Shown here: piece after piece, positions 1 to 12,951 of the stretch
Position numbering within the stretch: the first letter of the stretch is position 1
Layout: each line of letters begins with the position of its first letter
NCBI GenBank assembly: GCA_023055505.1
Contig: JALIRH010000003.1
Location: 2,471,501-2,535,500, forward strand
DNA length: 64,000 bases
Origin: Callipepla californica brunnescens
Lineage: Eukaryota > Chordata > Aves > Galliformes > Odontophoridae
Reading direction: 5' to 3'
Made by a program: the position numbers and the translations under genes
The notes under the pieces: generated by a model
Databases searched by the model: none
The model's input: only the letters and a program-made list of their open reading frames with translations
What the model was told of the DNA's origin: nothing

Positions 1-3000
1 CAGAGAGATGAACTACACAGTTTCTCTAAGACAAGGCAACTGGGGAGTACTCCACAGGGAGGGTTCACATTCTTTCCAGGAGCTAGACAAGACACAGGAA
101 ACAGTCAAAACAGATAAGAAACATGATGAAATCTAAAAAGTTTTCATACAAAAAAGCCTATGAAAATACCTTCATTTGAGCTGCAGCGCCCAGATCTTCC
201 ATCATAGCAAGGATGATGGACCTGCTATGAGCCATAAACTGCAGTCAGATCTCTGTACGCTTGTTATGTGATCAACACACTCATTCTCACCAAGTAGCAA
301 AAGATATACATGCACACACTCCACTGTATGGCTGGATGGACATTCACTCGCTGATTCTATACCTGACCAAAAGCAAACACATTCATGCATCTCGTTAGCA
401 AAACAGTTTCTCCTCACCCTTGACATACTTGGACAAGAGTAAGCTGAAGGCTGCTTACCCTGATCTAAAGGCAGCTGAAGGATTCCCTGTTTCAATCTCA
501 AACTCAGAACAGTGTTCCAGTAACAGAAACAATACATCTGTAACTTATAAGAAGCCCCCCAAAAGCACTAAGGTATCTAATTTTGTAATGTAGAATTGTC
601 ACAGAGAAAAAATGAATTTAAAACAGAATGCACTTGCAAAAAGCAATACGTTGTTCTTCACCTTTTTATATTTGGATAGATAAAAGTCAATAAGCACTCA
701 GTAACAAAAGCCTGTAATTCTATGAAGACGAGGCCAGAGGTGATACACTCCATTCTTCTTTAAATGAAGAGACAGAAACTCAAGATCTTTGTTAAAACTT
801 GCAGGTTCTACTAGCAACCTGTTGAGAATATGTATTTCAGGAGATCCACTGAGAAGTGTTTATAGTCCAGGCTCCCTTATCCTCAGCACCGAAGTCAATA
901 AAAACTCAAAGTTTAATCCACATAAGCATGCAATGAGATACTACATGTAGGAAAAGCATGAGGTTGAAACTGTTGATAATTTTCTATACACTGCTAATAT
1001 AACCTAATCCTTGTTCCTGCCAGTCTTACCTCTAAAGTGCATTGCTGAATAGCTATTGACAGTTTGGCATACACAGTTGATAGTTCTCTGGCAAAACATC
1101 AAATAACCGCATTACAATTGGAACCACGGGAACAGAATTTATAACCTTCACTTGCTGGTCAATAAAAGACGTACCGTATAGAAGAAAAGCATAATCCTAC
1201 AGAGCTGACCCTTCTTCAGCAATAATTAGAGCAAAAATAACAAAGTGTACAGATTTTCAAAGAAAATTTTCAGATCAATGACATCAAAAAGGAAATCATA
1301 TCAGTAAGCAGCACAGATTCAGTCCTCAGCAGGACACAGCAAAACATTCACTGGTCTGCTGAAGGCTCTCTATGATGAAGCAGCTTTGTGGCTGACTGAT
1401 GGAAACTACAGGGGAAGGAAAAGCTAATCTGAACAAACTGTGATTATAGCAGCGAGAATGATCACAGAGAGCCTGCCGTCAGCCCTCTTTGAGAAAGACA
1501 GAGTGCTTGAGAGTAACTGTTCATCAGCTTGCAAATGTTCTCAATAATTCCTTCCGTATTTCATGGTTCATGGAAAGGCCAAAGAATCCATTTGTGGCAA
1601 ATAACCTCCTCGCTATGCTGGCTGGTGAGACAGGACATCAGCTAATGGCAATTTTTCATCCGATGTTGAGAAAAAAGTTATGAGCAACAAAAACTCTCAT
1701 TCAGCCTTTTTCATGCACACCAGCAGTCAAAGTGAGCAGGTAGAGCTAATAAATACTAATTGCCACAAGATTATACTTCATCTTACATTTTGCAGTTTTG
1801 GTTAAATGCCAAAAAGTACTCTTAAGAAAAAAACATAACACTATTTGTGATGTTTTCAGTGTCAAAAGTTTCTGTACCACCTCAACTTCTGAACATGTTA
1901 CTGTGGATGCCAAAAGACGGTTTAATAAAAAAAAAAAAAAAAGTTATATCCCTACTATAAAATTTGATGCCATTTCTCACCAGAGAAGACACTCCCGAAG
2001 ACAAAAGCCGTAAGATGTTTAGAATGCTAGTTTATATAGCCATCATCCTTTTCTAGTGTCCCACACACTAACAAACACCAAACCAAATCAACCAAAAAAG
2101 TGGCAGCACGTTCCTTGCAAAAGTAATTAGTTTGATTGGCAGATTAAATTATCTTCAAATTTTCACTGCTTCCACTCATACCAGCCAACAGCTTAATTGC
2201 AGAAGGTCAGCAAGTCACCACCTAAAAATTGTCTGAATTTTCACGTGGAAGCAGTACTATTGCAGAATACCAGCAAATTAGATTCTTCAGACTTTTATTT
2301 TAGAGGTTTTTCAAACCTGAAAATCCACATACTTAGAGTATGTGAGCATTCTCTATGACAAGAGAATTTAAAAACTGAGCATTTAGTCCAGCGTTTATAT
2401 CACAGTACAAAAACTGTTGTGGATTAATATTCAACACATGATAGACAATCTCACAGTAGACAATATGGTTCAAATTGGAAGACAGTTTCATGGCCCTGGT
2501 AGTATGATCATAACATAACCTGGAAAATGAATGGCATAACGCAGCCCTTCACTCTCATTATCTACTTGTGCATGAAAAAACTACCTGCATTTTGAGTCAT
2601 CCAATATGTGGTTTGCTTTTAAGTTCTCACTCAGACCTAGGCAGCTACAAAAAAATCACTCTTCTCCCTTTTTCTTCTTCACAGCCACAAGCCTTTAAGC
2701 GTGCCAATCCAGTCTCCAAAGGTAAAACAGATTCTCAAGAAACATGAACTATTAATATTAAAATTAATTTAATATCTTAACCTCATAGGATCAGACTTCA
2801 CTGTCCAGAGGATAGGAGATACAAGGTTTCCTTGAAAGGAATGAACCTGTCATGTTTATATAGAGAGCTCTCAATGCAATTCATCTTGTGAATGATGGCT
2901 ACTCACTGAGCATTGAAATGCAATATATTTTTAATTAAATTAAAAAAAAAAGAAAAAAGATGCAATCATTTCTGGGATAAAAAGTTCAGATGTTTCAAGA

Positions 3001-3168
3001 TATATGACTAGCCCAAAAGAAAAATCAAGCACTTTCATAAGCAGAGGTTTATCAGATTCAAGGCTTCTATTTTACTTCCATTTGGATGATTATGCAAAGG
3101 ACAGAATCTATACACTTTGTTTACAGAGTTGTAAACTATGTCCTCATGCAGCAGAACAGAGAACAGAG

Positions 3169-3263
3169 AACTGTTTGTGCTTTGTATATGTTAAAAGTAC
3201 GGTGTGAGGAACCAATGGTGTTTTCTCGCACTGTACTTTAACATATACAAAGCACAAACAGTT
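3169..3263. repeat. Near-perfect inverted repeat (about 40-bp arms, 16-nt loop)
   Basis: Arm 1 (3,169-3,208) contains CTGTTTGTGCTTTGTATATG and arm 2 (3,225-3,263) its reverse complement CATATACAAAGCACAAACAG. Over about 39 pairs there is one single-base bulge (an extra A in TTAAAA) and two substitutions. In plus-strand RNA both substitutions become G-U wobble pairs. The 16-nt loop itself contains ACC-AAT-GGT, which can extend the stem. It resembles a microRNA-type precursor or a small palindromic insertion. It lies in intron 7, and the plus strand is antisense to PREP. Confidence 0.9.
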
Positions 3264-6200
3264 TGAAAAATAACTTGATTGTGAGTGCTGTTTATAAACG
3301 TGATGACCAGCAACACGTTAGATCTCTTTATTCAAATTGAAAGCTGTTTAACTTTATTGCTAATTAGTCCCCTTGAATTAAGAGCATTTACAACGGCAAA
3401 ACCATTAAGAATTACTATTTGTAAGACATGAAACTGTTTTCTTAAAGCAAACAATTGTGTTAATTCTTAAGGCTCCCACATATTTTCCAAGATTTAGCTC
3501 TTTTTTTTCCCCTATTTGTTAGAGAACTGGGAAGGCTTTGTTTCAACATGGATTTTTGAAGTAGTTTTTTATTTTTAAATGTTGTTATTTTAAAGTTTCT
3601 TCAGACACAAAAGTCTTTCTCCACCTGCTACACTCAGCTTTCTAGCTGATGCCTACTGCCCTCTCACTGTCCTTTCTCTTGTCCATTTTCACCATAAGGT
3701 TTTGATCGACATTTTCAGGCCACATGGAATATACCAACTCATCACTTCGATGTTATTGTACATAGCACTGTTCATTGCTTTTTATTTATCTGTTTTAAAG
3801 ACAACCTTATAAACTGCAAGACTAAACAAAAATACAAAAAGGTCATATAAACCTAATTTCAACAGAAAGTTGACAAGCATCATATTTGTTTTTCTGCCTG
3901 CCCACAGAGCACATGTTTCTTCAGTTTTGTCTAGGAAAAATAGAATGGTCTTCTAAACAAAAGGACAGAAAAAAGAAATTCTTACAGCTGTCAACCCTGC
4001 TTTCCTTCTTGCAGCCTGCCTTGCCTCTTGTACCAGCCTAGCACAAAGCTGTTCCATTTGACAACTTTGCAACCAGCAAACACTGAACTTCAGTCTTTGC
4101 TCAGTTTGTCTTACCTTTCAAGCTAGTAGTTCTTGAATATTTTAACTATTTTATCTCCTTCATATCAAACAACCTAGGCTGTACCCTGTGTTTTTTAACC
4201 TGCCACTTCTCTAAATCTTCTGCTTTCCAGAAACCACAGTAGCCTTTCAGAGTTAATATGTACTCAAAGAATGCAAGAAAGCTACCTCTTCTGCACCCCA
4301 ACCTGCTTTGTGCCCCTCCTTTCTCACTCTGTCCTCGTGCTGATGCTCCCCCCCCACAGCAAGAGTTGAGGGTGGGGAATCTGTTCAGAGCTCAGAGGCA
4401 GCAATTCATAAATCAGCTCTATAACACCTGTAACAAGAGGATCTCAATTCTTCATTAGGTTTCCTAGGCACTGGTATAATACAAAAAGAAAAAGGTTGGT
4501 AATAAGAACTTCAAAAGGACCAATTGGTCGTGTCATGTTAGTTTAAGTTTTTAGCCAAGGCTGATTAAACAGCTTTCACTTATTCTTTGCACATCTATAT
4601 ATTTGTGCTAACTCCCCTCCTCTCTGCACCAAACCACAGTCTCAGAAGAATAAATAGTCAAGGCCGACAATGTAATCAAAAAAACAATTTCTAGAGAAAA
4701 GGAAAAAGTTATTACCAGACACAGGGACAATAATAAACATGTTAGGGGAAAAAAGGTGTTTTTTCTTTTTTTTTTTTTTCTAATATATAAATGCTTGATT
4801 GCTATGTATTCAGCTGTTTGGTTAGTATGATGCATTTTCAAGTATATTGAGTACAACAGGTAAGGAAGGTGAATAATGAGAGAAGTTTTTTTTGTTTGAT
4901 TGGTTCAACATCAGCAAACTCCAGAGCACTGCCAGTACTTTAATAGAACAGCTACTAAAAAATTGTGCCTTACAATACTGAGCTACTGGGCAATTGTGCT
5001 GCTTTTGTTTCTTTTCCTTAATAAATACACAGCATTAGATCATTTTAAAAATTTCGTATAAGTCAATATTTGAGACATTTATGTTCAGCTTAGCAGGAGA
5101 AGTAGGGAATTGTAGAATCTTGAATAGGAGACAGCCTCCTGGACATGAACCCATACTGCTACCCTTATAGACACAACATACAGTTATTGCACCTCTGCTA
5201 CAGAATCTCATAAAGCAAAATTAAATTATACTAGTAGGTTCAGTAGCTTACAAACAGAGAAACAAAACCAACAAGAATCCCAACACTCATTAAATGATAG
5301 CTACAAATTTGTCAGAAGCTACACAGTGATTTCCTAGTCTAGAAAGGCACATTCTTAGCACAAATTGCTCACAATGGCCCAGTTAAAACCTCAGCAAACA
5401 AACTGAATATTTGAAGAGCAAAATGACTCACTCTGTATGCAGTATGAATACTGTGAAGGAGGGGAGGAAAGCATGAAGAACATTTTATCTAACTTGAGAA
5501 GCTGAAAAGAAGTTTCCTTTAATATTAGTGGAAGGAAATAAAAGCACAGCTTCATAGGTTATCTTCCAGGGAAAACACAGTAGCAAGGATTATTACAGAA
5601 GATCACATTGCAAATTCAATTAACCCATGGCTGTTGACAAAGCATCATGTGCATTCTTATTCAGAAAAAGGGAAGCAGTCTACACTCATTTCTTAGATGT
5701 GATTTCCACTTAGATTCAAGACTATTTTCTATACCAAACAGAGCAACCTGACTTCTACTGGTCCACATCCGATTGATATATATGAAGAATCAATGAATAC
5801 ACAAGACAGTTGTTCTCACTACAGCAGAACTAATATGTCCATGCTTGCATAGTCTTTAGTTATATCATTACTCACTTACTTATAATTTAAAGAGAATATA
5901 TGAAAAGAGAAGCCACAACTCACGCTGTGCAGGAAGCTAATGAAATTTTTTAACTCGTAATTCTTCAAGTAACAACAAAGTAGCAAATATTGGGCAAACC
6001 ATATTTCACAATAAAAGATAACCTGTGAGAAAGTTAAGCCAGAGGTTCCCTCTACATGGAACTAATTTTCCTGGACTGGCTGACATCTACGATGCTGTTC
6101 TGAAACTACAGCAGAGTTGACAGAAAACCATGCAGATTTCCACAACTAATGTATCTTCCTGAAGTTCTTAAAATACCAATTTTCAAATTCTGACTTTACA

Positions 6201-7064
6201 TATAGCATTAAAGCTAAAAGGCTGAGCTGAAGACAAAGTATGGAGTGAAAACAGAATCTCATCTCAAAAGACAACAACAACAAAAATACACAATGGTGTA
6301 TATTCTTCATGCTGTGCTCATACTGGAAATAATTATTTTTTGGTGAGGTACTCAGTTTTAAGCGTTTCAGGAACCCAACACGATTGTAGAAATTAGTTCA
6401 CTTACATTCCCTTCAAAGAAAGCCAACTGGTTTGTAAGACAATATTTTCCCCTTCCAAAACTGAAGCAGACTCGTTCTTACTCAGGTAACTACTAATTAT
6501 GCTCCTGTACTTTTCTACTAGCGCATATCGTACAGAAATCAGATTCGTGAGTCTGCAGTTCTTCTCAGTCTTCCACAAATTTTCTATCACTTTGGTACCC
6601 TTCCATTCTGAGTTATGTCAGTTTTAAGAAAAAGGTTATACTGTACCTCAACAATTAGGCTATTTCACCTTGAGTTCTTCTAGACCTCATGGTTGAATTC
6701 CTTAGAATTATCCGTTCTGGTCTTACCAGAATTGGTATTGGTGTTCTGTCAATTTATTTGCCACATTCTATTTGTAATCCAGTAGCACAATCATACCACT
6801 TTCACTTCAGTTTTAGAGTTTTCTGAGAAAAGTAACTCCAGCAGTGGAAATAGGATAATACATCACCAGCCCTCATGCACAGTGACCACTGAAGAAACAT
6901 GCAGGACATGCCATTTAATTCTTAGCTATAAGCAATTCAAGGACTAACTTTTGTACAGATTACTTTGCATTACCATACACTGAGTGCAGTCCACTTAACA
7001 TTCCCTAAAAACCTAACTGTTCTGTTACATAAGCATTAGCCATGATGGATGAGCTACCTGAAGT

Positions 7065-7098
7065 TAAAAAGACTGAGTTCCTAAAAAGACTGAGTTCC
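7065..7098. repeat. Tandem 17-bp duplication
   Basis: TAAAAAGACTGAGTTCC occurs twice back to back (7,065-7,081 and 7,082-7,098) without a mismatch. This implies a recent local slippage or duplication event. Confidence 0.9.
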
Positions 7099-8861
7099 AC
7101 AGAAAAGATAAGATCCAAAATAATTAATTGCTCAGTAGTTTGGACAAGATCTCCTTCTTGTGGCTTAAAGATTATTCTCTTTTTTTTTTTTTTTTTTGAA
7201 AGAAGGACAACGTGAAATCTGTGTTGATGGTATTTAAACAATATTTAAGACCAGCAAAGAGATATGACAATATTTACAAACATGCCATGTTTTGGAATGC
7301 ATTTAATAGAAGTTTCTTTCAGCCTGGAGAAATAGCACATATACGAACCTGCCAAAGCCATTAAAAGAAAAAACAGATTGATTCTATTTAATGGGATTAT
7401 ACTGCTAACAAAATCTGCTCTTTGAAGGTACAAATGAGAGGTAAGGGAATTTTAACCCCTAGCAAAACACCTATCAGCCTAGAAAACCTGCACAGAGTTA
7501 GCAGGCAGTCCCCTTTTTTTTTTTTTTTTTTTTTATAAAGTAAAACATATATCCTAACCTCTACATGAAAACTGGCATGGAAGCTAGTGAAATATGTAAG
7601 CTATAACACTTCATGATTACAGACATCATTTTGAAACTCTATAAAACACTTCTTCCATAGTGAAGGAGAAGTTCTATTTCGGATTGCTTAAGATGTCTGT
7701 TTCAGCTTTTCCAAAACCTAGGCTACATAGACAGGACCTACTATAAGCAATCCAAAGTCCCATCCAGCTTCCATCACCAAGTACAAATGCCATCATTCTA
7801 CTTCTCTTAGTCACTGTTCACATAGTTACTCAGTACAAAAACCATTCCACTAGAAGTTAATTACCTAAAACGTGTAAAACTAAGCTATTAACCCAGCATA
7901 TTGATACACTTCATGACAAGAAAGACACTACTAATTTATTGTTTAGGATAAAGAAAACCGCTCCCTGGAAGCGCCACTTTCCTTATCTCTGCAAAGACAG
8001 AAGGATCCTAGCCAACTAGCTTAGACTTCTAAGCAGCTACCACTGGAGTAGAAGTCATCTTGTTCATGTGATTCTCTACTAGTTAGAATTCAGGAGAGTA
8101 CTGATGCCAGCACTTCCACTACTACTAACATAATGATTTGAAGATCCCTACCGACTGAGTTGGGAAATACAGGATGAGAGCTGTACATACGTTCCAACTT
8201 ATCTTCAAACCTCTGGGTTACTGAGTACACTGTACTATCTCAAAACTTTCATATGGAGTAAATGATACAATTAATGTTCTTCAAGATAGAGAAAACTGCA
8301 GCAGCACACAGCTGAAAAGTCCTGGATGTCAGCAGTTGTTCCATGGAACATCTGAAAAGGGACTGTAGTACAAGTCAACCCTACTGACCTTTTTCTGTTG
8401 CATAAATCACAGACTATATCATTACAAAGAAATAAAAATAAATAATTAAATAGTCTCAAAAAAATTACAGGTTGGGTATGATTTAAGGCCAGCAATCATT
8501 CCTCATAAGCAGTCTGAATGCAGCCACCCAAGTATTGCACAGTAAGAGTTGTACAAGTACTGATGCAGGTTGTTAAAAGTCAGCTGGTCTTAGTGCCAGA
8601 AAATATTCATCAATCCATTAAGTTTACTAGTATAGAGGAAGCCAGCTCATGAAGCGTCTGGCTACATACATAAGAACAGCTTAGAAAGATAAGCAATGAA
8701 GTCTGATGTTTACAGTGTTTTATAGGTGGGAGAGACTGTTCAAATCCTTAAACATAGCAAGAGAGCTGAAATCCGATCTTCTCACTACATAGGTGAATGT
8801 TTCTCGTCCTGAGCTCACTGTGGAAAAAGCACAAGAGGAACAGGAGAAACACTGCTCCCTT

Positions 8862-9122
8862 ACATAGAATCACCAAGGTTGGAAAAGACCTACAAGACCA
8901 TCCACAGTCCAACCGTCCACCTAACACCAATAGTTCTCGCCAAACTATGCCCCTCAACACAACATCTAAACGTTCCTTGAACACCTCCAGGGTCAGTGAC
9001 TCCACCACCTCCCTGGGCAGCCCATTCCAGCACTTGCCCACACTTCTGGAAAAGTAGTATTTACTAATGTCCAGCCCGAATCTCCCTTCGTGCAATTTGA
9101 GGCCATTCCCTCTAGTCCTAAT
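8862..9122 (-). mobile_element. CR1 LINE, 3' fragment
   Basis: The reversed CR1 3' end begins ATAGAATCACCAAGGTTGGA and contains CACCTCCAGGGTCAGTGACT, CACCACCTCCCTGGGCAGCC and ATTCCCTCTAGTCCTA. Read on the minus strand, it still encodes the C-terminal part of CR1 ORF2 in recognisable form ([20 protein letters not shown], then [11 protein letters not shown]). It is 5'-truncated and lies sense to PREP. Confidence 0.93.
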
Positions 9123-10000
9123 TAGACCTCTAATCGCATGTCTTACGATAACTCACAGTGACAACATGAAAGCAGAGGGAGTATCTACATCTCATGTAGT
9201 TTCAACTTTGTGCCTCCCACTCCAACACTGCCTACTTTCTAATTCCAGTAGCTCAGTACATAGATTTATCATGTATCTTTTTCTATGGCCCCCACCCCTC
9301 TTTGAATTTAACAAAATACAAATGTACCTCAGGACTGTGAGTTTCATAGAGCACTAAAGAATTTGAAAGATAAATAGTGAAATGTTACAGTATTTTAACG
9401 TCCATGTCATGTTACAAAACTATTCAGTACAGGACAAAAACATTAAAATACACATTATGCTCCTTATCTGTAATTCTTTCTCACTAGCAAGACAATTCCC
9501 AATCTTGCAGATGAAAACATCAAATTATGTGAGAAAAAAAGGAAATTATTTTAAACAACAAAGACAGCAAAGGTAAGGGATTTAAGTCAGGCACCTTGAG
9601 ACAACAAAGCACTTTAAATTAGTATCTGTGACTACCAGATTCTCTTAGTCAGTGAAGGAGACCAGGGTAAAGAAAAGAGATATTTTTTTTCAGCTTCTTT
9701 AAGCTATCTGAAACAAGACATAGAGGAAAAGCTAGAACATTGTCCTGCTGTTTTGGAAAAGTAAAGCACTGCTCCCACTACTTATGAATTGTTAACAAAA
9801 AAGGCTGACTTATTTAATTGTTCCATTTCTTGCTGATTCTCATGGGACAACCCGGTTCTCCCATTTCAGTCTTATGCAGAAAAGCTGCAGATTTATTTGT
9901 ATTGTCTAGATATGCAGTGAAAAACAAGATGGACATGTAATTGAGCATAAAGAGGAAAAGTAGTTCAAATTTAAGGAAGTAAAAAGGATTTTTACTGCTT

Positions 10001-10045
10001 TGTGGTTTTTTTTTGTTGTTTTTTTTGTTTGTTTGTTTGTTTTTC
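10001..10045. repeat. T-rich / (GTTT)n microsatellite
   Basis: T-runs broken by G pass into four GTTT units. It is simple sequence in PREP intron 7. Confidence 0.85.
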
Positions 10046-12929
10046 CAACCAGATACACTTATCCTGTTCTATTCATCTTTTCAAAATAGCCAGAAACCAA
10101 TGAATTAAATTTGAAATGAAAAAGGAAATATTTTTCTTGTTATAAAAGCACTTCATATGTAAATAAAAGGGGACGACTACACATTCATTCTGTCTGCTGC
10201 AGAAAGAAAATCTTAACTCCTGTAAGCCTGCTATGGGCTATATTGTGTTGCAGCCTAATTCCCACAGTAGCTGACTCATTTCTGAATTCACAATCATCTT
10301 CTGAGTTCTCTCAGGCAAGTATGTGATGAGTGTTTTTCATTTTCATACATGAAATACACTGCTTCATCATTTTCCTTTCCTACTTCATTTCTTTTTCCAA
10401 GATGTATTTTTTTTCCCTGAAAATGTTAAGTCAAACAATTCAATTGGATACCGTATTGTTTGAAGGGCAATCATTTTTCATTTTTTATCTTTCAGACCAA
10501 AGAAAATAAAACTTTACTCTGAGCTTTTCTAATAGTTAAGTAAAAATGGTTTGTTTTTTTTCCCTTAAATCGTACCACATTTCTAACATAATAAATTAGG
10601 AACACAAATACCATAAATTAAACACCTGAATTACCCAGCAATGATTCTCCATGAATAGCTTATTTACTCTGCCACAGTTGAACCTCCTTAAGTTTGACTT
10701 CAAAATGTAAACAAATTCAGAACTATGTGAAATTAATTGATACCAGGCCTAAAATATTCCAGAGTATAACTCTTCCATTTGTTATCTGTGCACCCTATCC
10801 CTTTTTAAGGCTTTTTAAAATGAGAAAAGATACTAAAGCAATTACTAAGTTGTATAGCATACCATTACATGGAACCAAGTCACTCCAAGGCAACACAAAG
10901 GTCTTCCACTTAATATAAAGGCCTTAAGCAAGACATCTGAACATTACTATTCAGTAAGGTAAGGCCTAACAGTACTGCAGAGTCTGCAGAATATTTAGGA
11001 CATACATAAACATTCTCCATTTATTAATCAGATCCCTTTGCAGTTAAATCCCACATATTTTCTACTCCGTTTAGAAGTCAGATCTGTCTATTTATCCTTC
11101 CTCCTTTCTGTTACAGCCATCATGCTGCTGTAGAGACACCATCACTGCAATTAGTATGTGAGCTTCTACGGTGCTACGTATACTCACATGCACTTACTGT
11201 GTTAATCTGTTGCTTAAAATCCAATTTAAATTCTGATGCAGCTCAAAGAAATTAAACAAGATAAAGGACATTTCTATAACTTGGATAATTTTCCTCCATT
11301 GTACCTTAAAGTCCAAGTCCAAACACTGGACTTGTGATGTGAAACAGGGATATCAGGGGTCTATTAAAGAAGAAGGAAGAAGAGGACAAAAGAAAGAAAA
11401 AAAGACAATTTAAGCACAGAATTACCACAAAACCATTTACAATACCTGAAATTTAGTCATTTAGTTTTCATTTTGAGGCACAGTCTATGTATCCTCTCTT
11501 TATTATCAGCCGTTACTTTTTCTTTTGTCATTACAAAACCACCATCTCTGGCATATTTGACAGACACTTTCTTCAGTCAACTGCCTCCAGCAATTCAGTA
11601 CCTAGTTCAGTCAATTTTACTTTTGCAGTGTGTTTAAAAAAAATAGCCTTCACCTTTTCAGTTTCTAGCTGTAAAGTCAGACTACTTGTGTCTTTCCACA
11701 AGCTTGTACAAAATGTAATGGCACTTTGATTGGAATAACCCAAACACCTCCTATTTTTAATTTAATGCTATCTCATCTCTTCTTTAAGGTCACTAAATTG
11801 GGAGTTTCACTGTCAAAGCTCTATGGCCTTAAAATAAGTAAAAGGCACATACATCAGTTGCGTTATCTGCTAGATCCCAGGCTGCCACAGTTTTGGCTGG
11901 GACAGAGTTAGTACCTATCCTATCTTAAAATTTGCTTTCATTTCTTCAGTATCCCTCATTCCCTCTTTGCCAATCAGATCAATTTCTGAAATAATGACTG
12001 CTCATTTAACTGTTCTGCAACTAGCTCTCTCTGACATCTTTTTGTGAACACCTGCATTTTAATTGGCTTATTTTCTCTCTTACCTCTGCTTAGCACTTTT
12101 TCAAACATAACAGGAGGAACGTTTCTCTTTCAATTTTTTTGAAAGTGGTCTTCAGTTCTGTGGTCTTTTCTGCTTCTTCCCCTGCCTTTAATCTTAGGGA
12201 GCATGAGAGATAACAACCTTGCTGCCATGGGTACCTTTGTAAGTGTCACAGAGACCCCAGGTTGGTAATTATCCTGAGGACTTGTAATTCAGAGAGACTC
12301 TTTCCACTTAATAGTTGCAGGGAAAGCACAGAAATCCCAGTTAATGACCTGAAACACATCTGCTCTGTCCATCATCTCACAGACATGAAGGGTCTGGAAG
12401 CAACTCTTTCCATTACCTATAACAGAATTTAGCAGTGACTTCATTTCTGCAGTACAGCATAATGTAATAAAGTTCATTACCCACCCCAGCCACACTGGAA
12501 TTCACTGTATTCAATAACATAACTAGCTGTAGGATTAGCTTAATGAAAATACGAAATCTTAAGAGATTTAAAACAACTTTTCCTTAGTTTATTACATACT
12601 CAATCCATGTGTCAGTTATTATCCAGTCCAAGAAAAAAATGGAACTACAGATGTGAAAGCAACTACTACTACCCTATATTTGTCCACCCTATACATCCTT
12701 TAAACCGTACACTGCCTGGTCCTCCTTTACAAACATATTCCAATACTACACTATTTCAAAGTGAATCGGTTGCATAATGTACTATGAACTGATTAATTAC
12801 TTAGTTATATCTAGGAACAGCTAGAAAATGGAAATAAACCAATGCTCCTTTTATTCCATGGATCAGTTCTGAAACTGAATCATCTCAGGTCACAGTAATT
12901 ACCAATAATGACAAAGCCTTACTAAACTA

Positions 12930-12951
12930 AAACAAACAAACAAACAAACAA
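12930..12951. repeat. (CAAA)n microsatellite
   Basis: About five perfect CAAA units, lying in PREP intron 7. Confidence 0.9.
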
